From NCBI GenBank assembly GCA_033964015.1, contig CM066913.1, positions 25,384,790-25,448,789 on the forward strand: 64,000 nt of DNA, given 5' to 3'. The notes under the pieces are model-generated. The model worked only from the letters and a program-made list of their open reading frames with translations, was not told where the DNA came from and did not search any database. The DNA is from Scolanthus callimorphus. Lineage: Eukaryota; Cnidaria; Anthozoa; Actiniaria; Edwardsiidae. The position numbers were made by a program, and so were the translations under genes. Numbering within the stretch: the first letter of the stretch is position 1; every line of letters starts with the position of its first letter. Shown piece after piece: positions 39,401 to 42,579 of the stretch.

Positions 39401-42335
39401 ACTTCTTCATCGTCCAAATGTTGTTGAAAAAAATTAGACCCTCCCCCAAACAGGAGTGAAAAAAAGTGTGGACCCTCCCTTTAGACACGCGCGAAAAAAA
39501 ATTAGGACCCTCCCCACAAAAATAGGAAGCCCTCCCCCCCGCTAAATAATGACACGTCCCTAAATAAAAATTCTTGTTGCCAAATCGTGAAGTTGGTCGT
39601 CATAATAGAAATTTATTGTTATCTTCTGTTTGTTCTAAGAAATAGTTTTTTCGTTAGGCCTGTAGCAGGTTTCAGGTTTCTTTTAAGGCCTTTCCTTCAC
39701 CTCAGAATAGAGTGATTTGGCTGCACTATGTAGCTCCGGTCTTATTGGGGGGCATGACATATTTAAGCATTAGAGCACAACTTTCTATGACTTTATCGGC
39801 GCAATAGAGCAGGCGTGATGTTGGAGAGACACGAGAGCCGCAGGCGAGTGATTTTAAAATGTTTCAAGTGTCTCTCCCAACATCACAAGTGCTCTATTTG
39901 CTGATAAAGTCAGAGAAAGTTGTGCTCTAATGCTTTTATGATATAGCGGGGAGAACCATTACTTTATCGGTGTATATAGAGCATAGATTTGAACCAATCA
40001 GAGGGCGTGTTATATCGTAGCTATATTATAAAAAAAGAAGGCAGTTTCTAGGGAAAATTTAAACTCTTTTCCGCGCAAAGCGCGCCGAAAATTTTGAGTC
40101 CAGCATGTGAAATTACTGCATGTTTAAGAGAACTTTGATGTATGAGGGGCAATTCGCATTTTCAAGAAAGGGTTCAAGAAAGGGTTCACGGTTTCGTGCA
40201 AAATATCCAAAATATAGGGCATTTCAAGACAATATAGGGAAATATAGGACAATCTCAAAAATATAGGTAAAATAGGAAATATAGGACCAGTTGAAGGTCT
40301 GCTAACATGATGACATGCAGTCATTTGTGACTCCGCCAAAGAGCACACAGCTATTCTTTAAAACAGAACATAACTACAAGAAAGGAATCTGTGGTTGTGC
40401 ATACTTGAGAAAATAAATAGTTTCATGCAAATCATGGAGGTAGGACGAGAGTTGTACATAGAATATGTAATGTGATGGCGAGAGAACAGTCAAAACTCTT
40501 GTGAGGTAGCTGTGAACAAAATCCTGCTGAGTTTCAAAAGTGAAGGTTCCAAGGCCAATGCCTGACAAAGAAGCACTTGCACAGGGCCTGTGGTTGATGC
40601 GCTGGTGCAGAAACGCATAATTTGGCTTTTTCCGCATAATGCACATAATCTGCCAAATCCTGCATAATCACACATAATTTCCCAAAATTTTGTGAAAATC
40701 ACTAAAAAAGGCATCATAACTTGGTGAATTAAAAACTTCTTACCTTAGTTTTTCTCACAAAAAGGAAAATTCTCACAGAAATGAAAATAAAACAGTCTGC
40801 AATGCTAATCATATTGCGAACTGATGTCAACTGATGTCAACAAGAAAATACCACGTGCCTAGTAAAAAAATTGGCCAACTAACTAATATTCCCAGCTGAG
40901 CAAGATAGATTCAAACACATGTTTACACTTTGGATATTTTCAAAATAAATTCAAGCGGAAGAGGACGCTTACAGTCATTCTCAGTTACACACGGTCACCG
41001 GGAATAAAGCTTGCAAGCAAAAAGTCCTTTTTTCTGTCTTGTCTGAGCGCAATCAAGCCGGGGGGAAGCATATTGTGCGTTGCCATGGAAACTTTGACAA
41101 AAAACGAGTTTTCGCTTGCAAGCTTTTTTCCCGGAGACCGCGTGTAACTGAGAATGGCTGTAAACTGCAATAAAAACAGTCAACTTAATGCAGTCACATT
41201 GATCACATCACCATTATGCTTTTGCATTAATCTTTGTTGTTACTGTCAAATGAAATAACAAGCATTCTTTGCACGAGAGATAAAATTTGTATCTCCAAGC
41301 GACCATCTGGATGTAATGTTCTGTTTATTATATAAACATCAGTGAAATACCAAAGTGTGTTTCCAGAAATTATCCATACCCCCCTACGGAAGGATTGGAA
41401 ATTCTGGAGGGGTGGGGGGGTCAACTTACCTGATCTTTTCCATACAAATACTGTATTTTTCTTCAGAAATTCCAGAGGGGTGGGGGGTCACTTTTCAACA
41501 CCCTTCCATCGGGGGTATGGATATTTTTTTGGAAACCACACAATCGACATTAATTTTTACAAAAATCTGAAAACTAGAAAAGCTACAATGTATTCTTGGC
41601 TATCTTCACTACGAACAGTGAAGATAAAAATCATATCTTCACAGTGTGAAGATATCATTTTTTCATGGGAGACGTACCTCAGCCCTGGGTGCATCCTCAC
41701 TGATGTTTATGTAAAAAACGCTGTTCATGCTGATGTCACCATTGTCATTAATCTTGGTTCAAAGAACAAAGGGTGCTTTTCAATCTATAGTTTACTGCAC
41801 GTTTAGCATTTAAGAATGGCAATGTTGATAAACAGTGATAGCGCTACCAAATCCCAAAGTTTGGTATTAATCAGGTATCATGCAATAGTGATCGAGAAAC
41901 AGCCATTCAAAAAGTCCAAATTTTACAAGATTTGCGTGAAATCCGGAAGCGGCGTCCGGCAAACTATGACATGAATCATTCAGGCATCTTATTCTTGGAA
42001 TGGCTGTATAATCTCGGTCGGAGCTGACCCTTTAACCAACGACAAACTTTGGGATTTGTAAAGTCTCTTTATGAATTTATTTAACCATATATATCTCTTT
42101 TATCTCTTTACATATGTATACAATTTTTTATATTTTTGTTTTGCTTTGCTTTATGTGGGTCTCATTTCGATAATGGCAATATAAGGCCATACCAACCTTT
42201 TGAAGACCTCTCTGTTTTCTTTGAGAGTAACTCCATCATCCGATCCACCTAAATAGAACGACAGCACACCCTCGGCAGTGCTTGTTTCGCATATTCTTCG
42301 AAGTCGTCCAAACACACAGGAGGACAATTTGACAT
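1381..42335 (-). CDS. 2-hydroxyacid oxidase (HAO/glycolate oxidase family), five exons, 3' end outside window
   Basis: FMN-dependent alpha-hydroxyacid oxidase, which in animals oxidises glycolate and longer 2-hydroxyacids to 2-oxoacids with H2O2 release, normally in peroxisomes. The exons join as 42335-42197, 36989-36838, 4236-3957, 3718-3484, 1539-1381 (965 nt, about 321 residues). All junctions have GT/AG ends and matching phases (2, 1, 2, 0). Family residues are visible in order: the active-site Tyr of SFYLGG, WLQLY (Gln and Tyr), LTVD, Lys in VVLKGIL, the catalytic His and Arg in [18 protein letters not shown], and FIGRP of the phosphate site. The missing C-terminus would hold any SKL-type peroxisome signal. 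Introns 1 and 2 are 5.2 and 32.6 kb. Exon 1 has a one-base frameshift, so the gene is intact only if that is an assembly error. HAO1-like versus HAO2-like is not resolved. Confidence 0.93.
1540..1840. other. Intron 4 sequence, nothing recognised
   Basis: First part of the 1944-bp intron between exons 4 and 5. No open frame, RNA gene or repeat recognised before the 16-bp minisatellite. Confidence 0.5.
1841..2268. repeat. 16-bp minisatellite (CCAGTTCATGATGTGG)n
   Basis: About 26-27 tandem copies of a 16-bp unit with two main variants, differing at GTGG versus GTGC, in a non-random alternating order (strict alternation at the left end, blocks of one type later). It lies in oxidase intron 4. Copy number is likely to vary between individuals. 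Confidence 0.97.
2269..3094. other. Intron 4 sequence, nothing recognised
   Basis: AT-rich with a GC-rich island at about 2945-3050 containing several TCCGGA/CGCGCG motifs that can partly fold. Short open frames on both strands have no recognisable domain. Confidence 0.4.
3095..3249. repeat. Hairpin (foldback) element, ~75-bp arms
   Basis: Left arm starts ATTATTTACCGGCT and the right arm ends with its near-perfect reverse complement (AGCCGGTAAATAACATAAT). The arms, about 3095-3172 and 3178-3249, pair through GTGAAATACCGTGA and the CTTGAAAATACTGACC blocks with almost no loop. Looks like a palindromic MITE remnant. No clear target duplication. Confidence 0.8.
3484..3718 (-). CDS. 2-hydroxyacid oxidase exon 4
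   Basis: 235 nt, entering with one base of a split codon and leaving in phase 0. The acceptor is TTTTCTTCTAG and the donor ATA|GTGAGT. It runs from [13 protein letters not shown] to [11 protein letters not shown] and carries the FMN-contacting Lys (VVLKGIL) and the catalytic His-Gly-Gly-Arg block ([12 protein letters not shown]). A second possible GT 9 bases earlier would drop three residues; the chosen donor matches family length better. Confidence 0.92.
3957..4236 (-). CDS. 2-hydroxyacid oxidase exon 3
   Basis: 280 nt, phase 1 in and phase 2 out. The acceptor TTTCAACAG is clear. The donor GG|GTTTGT is weak but is the only one whose phase matches exon 4. It encodes [13 protein letters not shown] through [12 protein letters not shown] and [16 protein letters not shown] to about PAYEEKG. 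Lies at the left border of the 32.6-kb intron 2. Confidence 0.88.
4374..4492. repeat. Hairpin element, ~37-bp arms
   Basis: Arms 4374-4410 and 4454-4492 are inverted copies (ACCAGAGTCTCCAAGCTTCA against TGAAGCTTCGAGCCTCTGGT). A short foldback MITE between the oxidase exon and the tail of the Penelope-like element. Confidence 0.75.
4600..4950 (-). pseudogene. Penelope-like element: GIY-YIG endonuclease, C-terminal piece
   Basis: Minus-strand reading shows [20 protein letters not shown], the first half of a GIY-YIG nuclease (Tyr-Leu-Ile ... Tyr-Val-Gly), followed after frameshifts by SRINRHKN and by [18 protein letters not shown], the conserved Trp-containing C-terminal block of Penelope endonucleases. 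The domain continues from the reverse-transcriptase part at 9891-11253 once the inserted DNA transposon is removed. The nuclease nicks target DNA in this retroelement class. At least two frame breaks are present. Confidence 0.85.
4953..5232 (+). repeat. ISL2EU-type left terminal inverted repeat
   Basis: About 280 bp, matching 9611-9888 in inverse orientation with few differences. It contains GCCGCCATCTTGGAT near the tip, a match to the YY1-type CCAT core, and CTAGGAGTCACTCACATGTG further in. Confidence 0.93.
5233..5532. other. 5' leader of the YqaJ gene inside the ISL2EU-type element
   Basis: No protein homology seen. Presumed promoter and leader between the left inverted repeat and the SAP/YqaJ gene. 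Confidence 0.4.
5533..7508 (+). pseudogene. SAP / SWIM zinc finger / YqaJ-like nuclease / PHD protein of ISL2EU-type transposon
   Basis: Accessory nuclease-like protein of the transposon. Residues are counted from 5533, which is not an ATG; the first in-frame ATG is in [10 protein letters not shown]. In order: a SAP-like motif (about 33-62), a SWIM zinc finger [13 protein letters not shown] (about 197-209), and a YqaJ exonuclease core with [14 protein letters not shown] and LEVKCP (about 380-500; the Asp and Glu-x-Lys are the expected metal-binding residues). The frame breaks at about 7160, where about 4 extra bases sit beside an AAATAAAT repeat, continues in another frame as [16 protein letters not shown], breaks again, and ends with a PHD-like finger [13 protein letters not shown] ... 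WLCNACL and stop at 7508. YqaJ proteins resemble phage recombination exonucleases; a role in transposition is inference. Confidence 0.85.
7509..7906. other. Intergenic spacer between convergent transposon genes
   Basis: AT-rich with AATAAA-like signals on both strands (for example AAATAAAATTT near 7890). No coding potential seen; probably shared 3' UTR sequence. Confidence 0.5.
7907..9487 (-). pseudogene. THAP-domain DDE transposase of ISL2EU-type transposon
   Basis: Transposase read in pieces on the minus strand. The N-terminus (9487-9094) is a THAP C2CH zinc finger: CCVAGC, then WQF and FVCANHF, which binds DNA ends in related transposases. An in-frame TAG lies four codons after the first ATG. 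An acidic linker with 12-bp repeats (NDDPT units, 8980-9070) follows, then the catalytic domain (8787-7957) of the DDE_Tnp_4 type: Asp in CIIDCSEIF, Asp in MADRGFK, Glu in [15 protein letters not shown] one-base slip in an A run near 8010 moves the true end to 7907 (CFKDPLC then stop). Convergent with the YqaJ gene. Confidence 0.87.
8980..9070. repeat. 12-bp coding minisatellite in transposase linker
   Basis: Six or so copies of ATCATTTGTAGG-type units encode an Asn-Asp-Asp-Pro-Thr-rich acidic linker between the THAP finger and the catalytic domain. Confidence 0.8.
9611..9888 (-). repeat. ISL2EU-type right terminal inverted repeat
   Basis: Inverse of 4953-5232. The outer tip reads CCGTGATAACGCCT, with one mismatch to the left tip, followed by the AT duplication. 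Confidence 0.93.
9891..11253 (-). pseudogene. Penelope-like element: reverse transcriptase and Cys-rich linker
   Basis: Minus-strand reading starts near 11250 ([12 protein letters not shown]) and runs through [20 protein letters not shown] and [15 protein letters not shown] (first catalytic Asp). A frameshift near 10838 leads to [17 protein letters not shown] and [10 protein letters not shown] (the catalytic Asp pair), EINFLDVTV and [11 protein letters not shown]. It ends with the zinc-knuckle-like linker [11 protein letters not shown] just before the insertion point of the DNA transposon. These are the conserved blocks of Penelope reverse transcriptase, related to telomerase. Stops and frame changes show decay. 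Confidence 0.9.
11254..12700 (+). repeat. Left LTR of BEL/Pao element, split by a MITE
   Basis: 11254-11507 and 12651-12700 align to 30299-30588. They start TGTGCCA, share TTTTTCTTTGTGTAAAATCA, TAATTAAGCTTCCGCG and CTTTCGCTGGCCTTTGG, and end at ACAAAATCCTATAT. The halves are separated by the TTAA-flanked MITE 11508-12646. After 12700 the LTR tail is lost at the LINE insertion. Confidence 0.8.
11508..12646. mobile_element. MITE with TTAA target duplication (Kolobok- or piggyBac-like)
   Basis: Ends AGTGCGAGTATGACCAAAAT and the inverse at 12646 (one mismatch). It is flanked by TTAA at 11504-11507 and 12647-12650, and the empty site CCATTAAGCAATC is present in the right LTR at 30530. TTAA duplications are known for piggyBac and Kolobok elements; the AGTG tip is less like piggyBac. 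An internal plus-strand open frame (11591-12103, about 170 codons) has no recognisable domain and is probably spurious. GCCGCCATCTTGG occurs near the left tip. Confidence 0.92.
12716..12762. repeat. (GTAA)n microsatellite, LINE 3' tail
   Basis: About 11 copies, immediately after the LINE 3' UTR in minus orientation. Confidence 0.95.
12925..14975 (-). pseudogene. CR1/L2-like LINE ORF2: endonuclease remnant and reverse transcriptase
   Basis: The endonuclease start reads [19 protein letters not shown] (14890-14830), then [10 protein letters not shown] (catalytic Glu) and [17 protein letters not shown]. At about 14450 the endonuclease reaches GDMNANYL and jumps directly to the reverse-transcriptase front ([18 protein letters not shown]), so the rest of the endonuclease and the linker are deleted. 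The polymerase shows [36 protein letters not shown] and [10 protein letters not shown] (catalytic Asp pair), then the thumb ending [15 protein letters not shown]. Frame changes near 13850-14240 break it. Confidence 0.88.
15056..15322 (-). mobile_element. tRNA-derived SINE inserted in LINE ORF1
   Basis: Flanked by a perfect 14-bp duplication, CTCTTGTTTAAGCA (15042-15055 and 15323-15336). The duplicated sequence encodes the ORF1 motif CLNKS, and removing the insert rejoins the frame. On the minus strand a tRNA-like head (about 15285-15212) carries an A box TAGCTCAGCTGG and a B box GGTTCGAATCC, the internal RNA polymerase III promoter. The head folds imperfectly as a tRNA (mismatches in acceptor and anticodon stems), so it is not called as a working tRNA. 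Confidence 0.88.
15350..16309 (-). pseudogene. CR1/L2-like LINE ORF1 (SAP-like, coiled coil, SGNH esterase)
   Basis: The N-terminus from about [16 protein letters not shown] resembles a SAP DNA-binding helix pair. A Ser/Pro/Thr linker follows, then a predicted coiled coil ([16 protein letters not shown] and [20 protein letters not shown]), then an esterase block [14 protein letters not shown] with nucleophile Ser and [15 protein letters not shown]. The esterase is cut: IFHV should continue to GTND but jumps to [10 protein letters not shown], so the catalytic Asp/His block is lost before the SINE. The ORF1 tail ([17 protein letters not shown]) resumes at about 15055-14990. Likely an RNA-binding chaperone in its intact form. 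Confidence 0.82.
15587..15682. repeat. Coding tandem repeat in LINE ORF1
   Basis: Imperfect copies of GACGGATAATAGAC and GACGACCAGCAGATG units. They encode repeating YYPSTS and SAGRLL peptides, an expansion absent from the expected ORF1 layout. Confidence 0.75.
16480..17915 (+). pseudogene. BEL/Pao gag-like region with internal repeats
   Basis: Resumes on the right of the LINE. In one frame, [12 protein letters not shown] and [13 protein letters not shown] look like the helical start of a BEL gag. After a frame change come [21 protein letters not shown] and, from 16774, a long open frame ([16 protein letters not shown]) leading into repeated units [19 protein letters not shown] and [12 protein letters not shown]. 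No zinc knuckle was found. Assignment to gag rests on position before the reverse transcriptase and on helix character, so it is tentative. Confidence 0.5.
17085..17600 (+). repeat. Gag-internal tandem repeats
   Basis: Three to four imperfect copies of a unit of roughly 110-240 bp (spacing varies through internal deletions) with blocks TCACTTCACCAGGGTGT, CCTGATTCAAGCATGTCTGG and GAGAAAGATATCAAGTTGAT. In the most open frame they encode proline-rich peptides. Confidence 0.8.
17916..18411. other. BEL spacer between gag and reverse transcriptase
   Basis: Expected place of the aspartic protease. No clear Asp-Thr/Ser-Gly motif was identified in any plus frame, and the region contains many stops. 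Confidence 0.4.
18412..19012 (+). pseudogene. BEL/Pao reverse transcriptase, truncated
   Basis: Two overlapping frames: [17 protein letters not shown] ... [15 protein letters not shown] and, after a shift near 18590, [37 protein letters not shown] (first catalytic Asp) and [10 protein letters not shown] (catalytic Asp pair). This is the BEL/Pao signature ([21 protein letters not shown]). Coding stops at 19012 where unrelated repeated DNA begins; the thumb and RNase H were displaced or lost. Confidence 0.92.
19013..20084. other. Insert after BEL reverse transcriptase, nothing recognised
   Basis: AT-rich, with no coding similarity. Part of the candidate element 19182-21571. Confidence 0.4.
19182..21571. 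mobile_element. Possible TIR element carrying 200-bp tandem repeats
   Basis: Weakly supported. CATGGGGCAGAAT at about 19190 is matched in inverse orientation at 21551-21563. Flanking CAGCT and internal GGACATTC blocks are also shared, but no clean target duplication was seen. A 12-13 bp match alone is expected by chance in a window of this size. It begins about 170 bp after the BEL reverse transcriptase stops. Confidence 0.3.
20085..21140. repeat. Tandem repeat, ~200-bp unit shrinking to ~140 bp
   Basis: Six copies marked by ACTCGCATCAGCGAAAGTTA-type blocks at about 20152, 20351, 20552, 20768, 20949 and 21091. The first three units are about 200 bp and nearly identical; the later ones are shorter and more diverged, as in a decaying satellite or a row of promoter-like subrepeats. 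Confidence 0.9.
21665..22625 (-). pseudogene. RTE-like LINE AP endonuclease (inverted part)
   Basis: Apurinic-type endonuclease that nicks the target for reverse transcription. Seen on minus from [17 protein letters not shown] through [45 protein letters not shown] (catalytic Asp/Asn), [17 protein letters not shown] and [13 protein letters not shown] (Ser-Asp-His motif), ending with [16 protein letters not shown]. The N-terminal Asn and Glu motifs are missing because of 5' truncation. One frame slip near 22540. Confidence 0.9.
22628..24502 (+). pseudogene. RTE-like LINE reverse transcriptase
   Basis: Starts at [19 protein letters not shown], then [48 protein letters not shown] (catalytic Asp), [16 protein letters not shown] and [10 protein letters not shown] (catalytic Asp pair). 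It ends with the RTE-type C-terminus [18 protein letters not shown] and [16 protein letters not shown], then the stop at about 24502. Frameshifts lie near 22960 and 23210-23230. The last 424 codons are open, so decay is modest. Confidence 0.92.
24510..24745 (-). mobile_element. tRNA-Glu-like SINE
   Basis: On minus, a head at about 24745-24670 resembles tRNA-Glu: TCTCTCACCGC (anticodon loop with CTC) and a B box CGTTCGACTCC. The body runs to GACGTTAAAGAACC and ends at the TAAG-rich tail of the neighbouring LINE. The A box is degenerate. Exact ends are uncertain. Confidence 0.65.
24885..26544. other. Insert in BEL element, nothing recognised
   Basis: AT-rich DNA with a palindromic stretch near 26380-26480 (ATATTGTCCG blocks and TATCACGTGG). 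No coding similarity. Probably part of one or more non-autonomous DNA elements. Confidence 0.4.
26545..26661 (+). pseudogene. Crypton-like (tyrosine recombinase) N-terminal fragment, tentative
   Basis: A 38-residue open frame [20 protein letters not shown] ... [15 protein letters not shown] then stop. The pattern of an N-terminal helix ending in NTKKSTK.AVNV resembles the start of Crypton/DUF3504-type recombinase proteins abundant in cnidarians, from memory only. The usual next residues (Trp, helix) would follow after a one-base shift or splice. No catalytic part was found nearby, so it is a fragment. Confidence 0.4.
27272..27455. repeat. Hairpin element, ~62-bp arms
   Basis: Arms 27272-27334 and 27394-27455 are inverse copies (AATAAACCC.TTCT.GGC, GTAATATCGG.GGATAAT, GGATGAAAAATGGT), with a 60-bp loop. 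It directly abuts resumed BEL coding at 27456, so it marks the right edge of an insertion. Confidence 0.85.
27456..27570 (+). pseudogene. BEL/Pao pol segment (Pao-type SVYDPLGF block)
   Basis: Encodes [20 protein letters not shown] then [15 protein letters not shown]. The Ser-Val-Tyr-Asp-Pro-Leu-Gly-Phe motif follows the reverse transcriptase in BEL/Pao polyproteins. It is separated from the reverse transcriptase at 19012 by 8.4 kb of insertions and from the integrase by the LINE end and microsatellites. Confidence 0.85.
27577..27929 (+). pseudogene. LINE reverse-transcriptase C-terminus, 5'-truncated copy
   Basis: Reads [52 protein letters not shown] and [20 protein letters not shown] to a stop. 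This is the standard thumb and tail region of CR1/L2-type LINEs (LHWLPV, YGxR-like, WNxLP). Only the 3' end was copied, followed by a CATCT microsatellite tail. The front abuts BEL coding at about 27570. Confidence 0.88.
28010..28290. repeat. (CATCT)n microsatellite
   Basis: About 55 near-perfect pentanucleotide copies following the truncated LINE 3' end; probably its extended tail. Confidence 0.98.
28475..28612. repeat. Hairpin element, ~60-bp arms
   Basis: Inverse arms GATATGAGTTTTATTTTC and AACAATATTTTAC around a short GC-containing loop (CATTGGCTGCGCTCATG). It sits between two microsatellites in the BEL insert. Confidence 0.85.
28621..28800. repeat. (CACAT)n then (CACAGT)n microsatellite
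   Basis: About five CACAT units run directly into about 25 hexamer CACAGT units, then CATAT units after 28805. The open frames across it (Thr-Val or Ser-His repeats) are not genes. Confidence 0.98.
28880..30042 (+). pseudogene. BEL/Pao integrase with zinc-binding and C-terminal domains
   Basis: Starts [20 protein letters not shown], then a HHCC-like zinc motif ([16 protein letters not shown] ... CVPAA), and the catalytic core: Asp in [29 protein letters not shown], Asp in [11 protein letters not shown] (another frame, after a shift near 29390) and Glu in [12 protein letters not shown]. It ends with the BEL-specific tail [25 protein letters not shown] and [18 protein letters not shown]. Three frame shifts. 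DNA integration was its function. Confidence 0.92.
30043..30298. other. BEL 3' untranslated region
   Basis: Between the integrase stop and the right LTR; includes a (TTTA)n run at 30238-30262. Confidence 0.6.
30299..30588 (+). repeat. Right LTR of BEL/Pao element
   Basis: About 290 bp from TGTGCCA to the last base shared with the left copy (ACAAAATCCTATAT). It may extend a few bases to a CA end (TATGTTCA). It preserves the uninterrupted target CCATTAAGCAATC that holds the MITE in the left LTR. Confidence 0.8.
30589..31092. other. Intron 2 sequence, nothing recognised
   Basis: No open frame with a domain. Penelope 5' coding expected on the far side of the BEL insertion was not found here. 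Confidence 0.4.
31093..32023 (-). pseudogene. Retroelement gag-like protein (DIRS/Ngaro-type suggested)
   Basis: A minus-strand open frame of 267 codons from the ATG at 31933, extendable in frame upstream to about 32023 without ATG ([19 protein letters not shown]). Proline-rich start, a coiled coil ([20 protein letters not shown]), a helical middle ([17 protein letters not shown] ... [20 protein letters not shown]) and a Cys/His end ([12 protein letters not shown] ... [20 protein letters not shown]). The cysteine arrangement and the WPSVR block resemble ORF1 of tyrosine-recombinase retroelements, from memory. No reverse transcriptase or recombinase follows, so it is an isolated 5' piece. Confidence 0.6.
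32024..33102. other. Intron 2 sequence, nothing recognised
   Basis: AT-rich, with short repeats of GCAGGTTGCAGGTCAG at 32775-32820. No coding similarity. Confidence 0.45.
33103..33184 (-). repeat. Fragment of split-repeat element B repeat
   Basis: On minus it matches the B repeats at 48742-48859 and 49042-49160: AATAAACTTCTCTGTGTGCC, TTGCCTCTCACGCAATCAGT, TGGGAATT. It is cut at 33184 by a Harbinger-like MITE. Confidence 0.8.
33185..33954. mobile_element. PIF/Harbinger-like MITE, GGGACCGGTC family, copy 1
   Basis: Ends GGGACCGGTCATAAATTAGA and its inverse, flanked by TAA (33182-33184, 33955-33957). TWA duplications and GGG tips fit PIF/Harbinger. The interior has repeated GGGAGGGTC motifs in opposite orientation toward each end and a run of about 24 G near 33797. 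Confidence 0.9.
33980..34075. mobile_element. TGTGTGGTTCC-type MITE, left half only
   Basis: TGTGTGGTTCCAGAATTATC and the GAAATTCCAGAGGGGTGGGG block match the two full copies at 41356 and 51165; the right end is missing. Confidence 0.65.
34383..34608. mobile_element. Palindromic MITE (GACCCCGTTCACAC ends)
   Basis: 226 bp, arms GACCCCGTTCACACG ... CGTGTGAACGGGGTC, with GTACGGTACC/GGTACCGT blocks repeated inside. It is flanked by TGT, or CTGTG if the tips are trimmed by one base, so the duplication length is ambiguous. Confidence 0.85.
34609..35049. other. Intron 2 sequence, nothing recognised
   Basis: AT-rich, no feature found. Confidence 0.45.
35050..35240. repeat. AATCGAAC-rich element, partial copy
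   Basis: CCCGGCATAACTAATCGAAC start and many TAATCGAAC/GTTCGATT units as in the element 51431-52391; no right end recognised. Confidence 0.7.
35270..35470. repeat. Tandem duplication (~115 bp x 2) with poly-G runs
   Basis: TCACAAACAGGTACCCAAAT, then AATTCAAGG(G)n, then GTCATTAGACATAGACAAAG occurs twice; three G runs of 10-18 bases. Read accuracy is doubtful in the G runs. Confidence 0.85.
35471..36388. other. Intron 2 sequence, nothing recognised
   Basis: No domain or repeat recognised except a G run at 36281-36293. Confidence 0.4.
36389..36466. repeat. (ATT)n microsatellite
   Basis: About 24-25 copies of ATT. Confidence 0.97.
36838..36989 (-). CDS. 2-hydroxyacid oxidase exon 2
   Basis: 152 nt, phase 2 in and phase 1 out. 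The acceptor is ACATGTAG and the donor AAAAG|GTAAGAG, a strong site. It encodes [40 protein letters not shown] and [10 protein letters not shown], the barrel strand with the Pro-Ile flavin-contact loop. The split Ala codon joins perfectly to exon 3 across the 32.6-kb intron. Confidence 0.94.
36990..37739. other. Intron 1 sequence, nothing recognised
   Basis: A 100-codon plus frame (37091-37393) with no domain; several GGAATTCCAGG repeats. Confidence 0.4.
37740..37885. repeat. Half MITE related to GGGAGGGTC-type elements
   Basis: GGGCTGGAAAAAAGGGAGGG, CATAATTTTTGTGCATGAAA and GGTGGGTCA blocks resemble the left half of the Harbinger-like MITEs without recognisable ends. Confidence 0.5.
37940..38030. 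repeat. ATATAGGGC short-repeat cluster
   Basis: Several imperfect copies of AATATAGGGC; a second cluster lies at 40205-40290, as if one cluster had been split by the intervening MITEs. Confidence 0.7.
38030..38332. repeat. Two adjoining foldback elements
   Basis: First pair: ATTATTCAGCACATCGATGCAC (38033) with its near-inverse at 38191-38216. Second pair: ACCATTATCCTGC ... GCAGGATAATGGT (38218-38330), with inner arms CAGAATATCGTCTGAT/ATCAGACGATATTCTG around a tight loop rich in TCGGGACTTCGTCCCTCG. Confidence 0.8.
38435..39560. mobile_element. PIF/Harbinger-like MITE, GGGACGTGTC family
   Basis: Ends GGGACGTGTCATTATTTA and inverse, flanked by TAA (38432-38434, 39561-39563). 1126 bp, with subterminal GTGACCCTCC and AGGACCCTCC repeats near both ends. 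No coding region. Terminal sequence related to the GGGACCGGTC family. Confidence 0.92.
39765..39936. repeat. Hairpin element, ~70-bp arms
   Basis: AAGCATTAGAGCACAACTTT and its inverse at 39936; the inner arms include GACTTTATC/GATAAAGTC and TGGAGAGACAC/GTGTCTCTCCC. Confidence 0.88.
40205..40290. repeat. ATATAGGGC short-repeat cluster, second part
   Basis: Repeats of AATATAGGGC/AAATATAGGAC, matching 37940-38030. Confidence 0.7.
40969..41163. repeat. Hairpin MITE with TTACAG ends
   Basis: Arms of about 60 bp: TTACAGTCATTCTCAGTTAC ... inverse at 41163, with GGTCACCGGGAA and AAGCTTGCAAGC blocks. Confidence 0.88.
41356..41542. mobile_element. TGTGTGGTTCC-type MITE, copy A
   Basis: About 187 bp. 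TGTGTTTCCAGAAATTATCC start and GGTATGGATATTTTTTTGG ... CCACACA end, with an inner inverted AATTCTGGAGGGGTGGGG/CCAGAGGGGTGGGG pair and CATACAAATACTGTATTTTT in the centre. Confidence 0.85.
41543..42196. other. Intron 1 sequence, nothing recognised
   Basis: Includes a short imperfect inverted repeat GTTTACTGC...; no coding similarity. Ends at the exon 1 donor AAAAG|GTTGGT. Confidence 0.4.
42197..42335 (-). CDS. 2-hydroxyacid oxidase exon 1 with one-base frameshift
   Basis: Starts at ATG 42335 ([20 protein letters not shown]), chosen because it begins right before the conserved VDDF/EEYA helix as in the family. Near 42270 the frame must shift by one base, in a CCGAGGGTG context, to continue as [20 protein letters not shown], which then joins exon 2 in phase. 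A missing G in the GGG run would restore it. The donor is AAAAG|GTTGGT. Confidence 0.88.
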
Positions 42336-42579
42336 GATAATGTCTGTATACTGTGTGTAATCCTTGTCGCTTGTGTGCCAAACTCACTCTCGTCGCATCT
42401 CCGGACGTCTCCGGCCGGATCGTCTACGAAGGCAATGGACTGGGAACTAGCGTGCGCCGGTAGAGAGAGAGGGACAGCTGAGGCTGTGGAGAAGACAAAT
42501 CACGGGCGGTAGGGACCCGCTAGAGTATTTTTAAATGGCTTTTCCCGAAGTTCGTTATCAGCCGTGTCGAGAGATTTTA
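42336..42579 (-). promoter_or_regulatory. Presumed 5' UTR and promoter of the oxidase
   Basis: Region upstream of the start codon on minus. No TATA box was recognised. A MITE occupies the DNA immediately beyond (42580-43330), so the proximal promoter is at most about 245 bp before mobile DNA begins. Confidence 0.4.
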
